Source: a virus. From it: DNA of 21,715 nt. The notes beneath the pieces were generated by a model. It did not search any database. It had not been told where the DNA came from and saw nothing but the letters and a program-made list of their open reading frames with translations. A program made the position numbers and the translations under genes. Below are positions 19,951 to 21,715 of this stretch, piece by piece. Positions within the stretch are counted from its first letter, which is position 1; every line of letters begins with the position of its first letter. The stretch lies in IMG/VR virus record IMGVR_UViG_3300010391_000249, positions 1 through 21,715 of that record; one strand, written 5' to 3'.

Positions 19951-21669
19951 TCAGAGTACGCCGAACTGCTTGGCCTCGGCCGGGCGGGGTGGGCCCACGT
20001 ACTGGAAGCCGGCGGTCAGGCGCTGGTAGGTCGAGGTCTTGGCAGCGATCGAGGTGCTGGCGCCTGGTAGCGCGCTGAACGATGGCGCACGCAGCATTTC
20101 CCAGAGGGGCGAGTGCATGCGATGGCGGATCATCGCCGGGTGGCTCGTCGTCGAGCGGTAGTGCTTTTTTGTAGCCACAAACAGACCCGCAACGAACTCG
20201 CTCATGGCGTTGCCGAGGCCGACGCCCTGAAAGTCGGGCAGGCAGACGGTGCGGTGTTCGCGCCACCAGCCGTCATTCCAGTGCGGCTGGTGCAGCACGG
20301 CGGTGAAGGCGGCGGGTCGGCCGTTCACTTCGCCCAGGAAACACTTGGCGGCGCGGTTCAGATCGTGGTCTAGATAGTGATGCGGACTGAAGAGCCGCCA
20401 TGCCGCTGTGTCAACCCGACGAATTGAAAGCTGAATTGGTGGGCGTCGTTGAAGTGACCTCCAGGCAAATTCGCCACTCGCCGCATCGTAGCGCCAGTCG
20501 GGCTGGAGCCAGTCTTCGACGTCGTAATGACAGGTCACCGCCACAAAGCGCCGGTTAGATGCGCGGATGGTCTTGGCCAGGGCGGCCGAGGCGATCTGGG
20601 CCACGGTGCGATCGACGACGCTGGTGAACTCGTCGACGACGGCTAGGTCGGGGGCCTCGGCCAGGGTGCGGGCCAGGTTGACGCGGAACTGCTCGCCGTT
20701 GGAAAGCACGTGGAAGGGCTTGAGCCATGAGGGTGGGCTGGAGAAGCCGATCGCCGAGAGCAGGCCGACGATCTCGTGAATGGACTGGGCGGCGGGGAAG
20801 CCGTCGAGGATGGCCTTGTCCTTGGGCCAGTCCCAGCCGTCGACGAGCTGCTTGCCGAAGAGCTCGCGGGCGATGGTGGTTTTCCCCGAGCCGGACGGGC
20901 CGACGATGAGGCCGAGGTTCCAGGGCTTGTCGAGCTGGAGGTCGACCGTCCAGGAGTGTTCGCGGCGCTTCGCCGGCGGCACATCGAAGAGGCCCTCGAG
21001 CTGGCGGACGCGCGGGGTGCGGGCGATCGCACTGGCGCGGGTGATCTTCCGGGCGGTGGCGGCGAGCGGTTTCTCCTTGGCGGGTCGCTTGATCTTCTCC
21101 GTGGCGGGGAAGCCGGCGATCACGGCGCGGGCGTCGAGGTCGTGGCGGGCGAGCTCCTTCAGGATCGCGACCTGGTCGGCCTCGGTGGCACAGTCCAGGA
21201 CGATGGAGTAGCGGAGGGCGAGGTCCTCGGGGTTGATCTTGGGGCGCTGGGCGGCGCTGGACCCGGCGGGCGGGGTGAGGAGATCGCGGATTGATTTGCT
21301 GCTGGTCTGTACGTCGGCCAGGAGCGTGTCGAGTGCGGCCTTGCTGGTGGTGGCCATGGCGGTGAGCGGGTCGAAGGTGGCGAGGATCTCCTTCTCCTGG
21401 GGCTCGTCCCAGGAGCCGATCAGGACGGGGATCGGCTGATCAGGCGTGGCGTCGGCGAGCCGTTTGCGCATGTGGCCGTCGATCAGCCGCTTACTTTTCT
21501 CGTTGTACAGGACGGCGCCGGCCCAGCCGACCTCGCCGAGCAGATCCTTGAGCGCGGCCTGCTGGGCCTCCGGGTGCTCACGCCAGTTGGCGGGGTTTTC
21601 CGCCAGCTCGGCGGGCAGCCGGTACTCGAGCCGCAGCCGTTTGGGTGCCGCGGGTTTCTTTCGTGTCAT
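19951..21669 (-). CDS. Three-domain fusion: ParB-like, ABC ATPase, GNAT acyltransferase
   Basis: 572 aa from ATG 21669. Residues 14-135 look like a phage ParB/Srx-type domain (YRLPAELAENPANWREH, LIDGHMRKRLADA with the GHxR box at 65-68, PIPVLIG). Residues 225-405 form a compact ABC ATPase: Walker A GPSGSGKT (257-264), signature LSNGEQ (322-327), Walker B LAVVDEF (342-348) with Glu347, and H-loop His381 (TCHYD). Residues 410-560 look like a GNAT domain: FSPHHYL (427-433), GEVNGRPAAFTAVLH and CoA-loop QGVGLG (481-486). ABC plus acetyltransferase fusion recalls the COG2401 type; a fused ParB part is one I do not know. Role is inferred: DNA- or RNA-modifying acyl transfer, perhaps in Mu Mom style. 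Preceded by poly-G Shine-Dalgarno-like tract. Confidence 0.8.
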   Translation of the reverse strand: MTRKKPAAPKRLRLEYRLPAELAENPANWREHPEAQQAALKDLLGEVGWAGAVLYNEKSKRLIDGHMRKRLADATPDQPIPVLIGSWDEPQEKEILATFDPLTAMATTSKAALDTLLADVQTSSKSIRDLLTPPAGSSAAQRPKINPEDLALRYSIVLDCATEADQVAILKELARHDLDARAVIAGFPATEKIKRPAKEKPLAATARKITRASAIARTPRVRQLEGLFDVPPAKRREHSWTVDLQLDKPWNLGLIVGPSGSGKTTIARELFGKQLVDGWDWPKDKAILDGFPAAQSIHEIVGLLSAIGFSSPPSWLKPFHVLSNGEQFRVNLARTLAEAPDLAVVDEFTSVVDRTVAQIASAALAKTIRASNRRFVAVTCHYDVEDWLQPDWRYDAASGEFAWRSLQRRPPIQLSIRRVDTAAWRLFSPHHYLDHDLNRAAKCFLGEVNGRPAAFTAVLHQPHWNDGWWREHRTVCLPDFQGVGLGNAMSEFVAGLFVATKKHYRSTTSHPAMIRHRMHSPLWEMLRAPSFSALPGASTSIAAKTSTYQRLTAGFQYVGPPRPAEAKQFGVL

Positions 21670-21715
21670 CGATACCCCCCCCTACCCCCGAAACTCGTGA
21701 AAAAACACGCCACGG

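Noticed and set aside
21670-21715. Gene at the extreme right edge
   Set aside because: Only 46 nt with a poly-G/C tract and an A-run; nothing can be supported.

Overview
The window looks like the virion-assembly module of a tailed, siphovirus-like phage with an HK97-type head. It is GC-rich, and the most likely setting is a prophage, or a phage or GTA-like element, of a planctomycete. The host guess rests on dispersed GC-rich repeats that I associate with planctomycete genomes: two copies of a 29-nt 'CCGGGGGCT..CCACCCGG..' element, CTCACCCCC-type hairpins, and four copies of an AAGCCG-NN-AGCGG element. Several sit in gene junctions and two lie inside reading frames. This is an inference, because no rRNA or housekeeping gene is present. 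I see no integrase, lysis or replication gene, so prophage versus free phage cannot be decided here.

Layout. From 16342 down to 1, everything is on the minus strand in standard morphogenesis order: small terminase (P27 type), large terminase, two tiny membrane proteins, portal, prohead protease, HK97-fold major capsid protein, a run of uncharacterised probable virion proteins, gp6-like connector, further small virion proteins and a 512-aa protein with eleven 24-residue repeats, head-tail adaptor, gp10-like neck protein, tail terminator, a small protein, tail tube, tail assembly chaperones G and GT (joined by a -1 frameshift at A-AAA-AAC), and the start of the tape measure protein, which runs off the left edge. 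Genes are tightly packed, with ATGA, GTGA or TGATG overlaps.

From 16412 to 16687 lies a control region with inverted repeats and an extended -10 promoter facing right. It drives a plus-strand accessory operon: a 76-aa HTH-like protein, a type I hammerhead ribozyme immediately after its stop codon, a 211-aa protein, a zinc-ribbon protein, a 270-aa protein, an ASCH-domain protein that apparently starts at ATA behind a perfect Shine-Dalgarno, a 67-aa protein, and the remnant of a second ASCH gene.

At the right end, again on the minus strand and convergent with the accessory operon, are a small unknown gene and a 572-aa fusion of ParB-like, ABC-ATPase and GNAT domains. This fusion is a candidate nucleic-acid modification enzyme. 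With the ASCH protein (a superfamily related to modified-base readers), it may form an undescribed modification or counter-defence module. The hammerhead and this fusion are the two most notable items.
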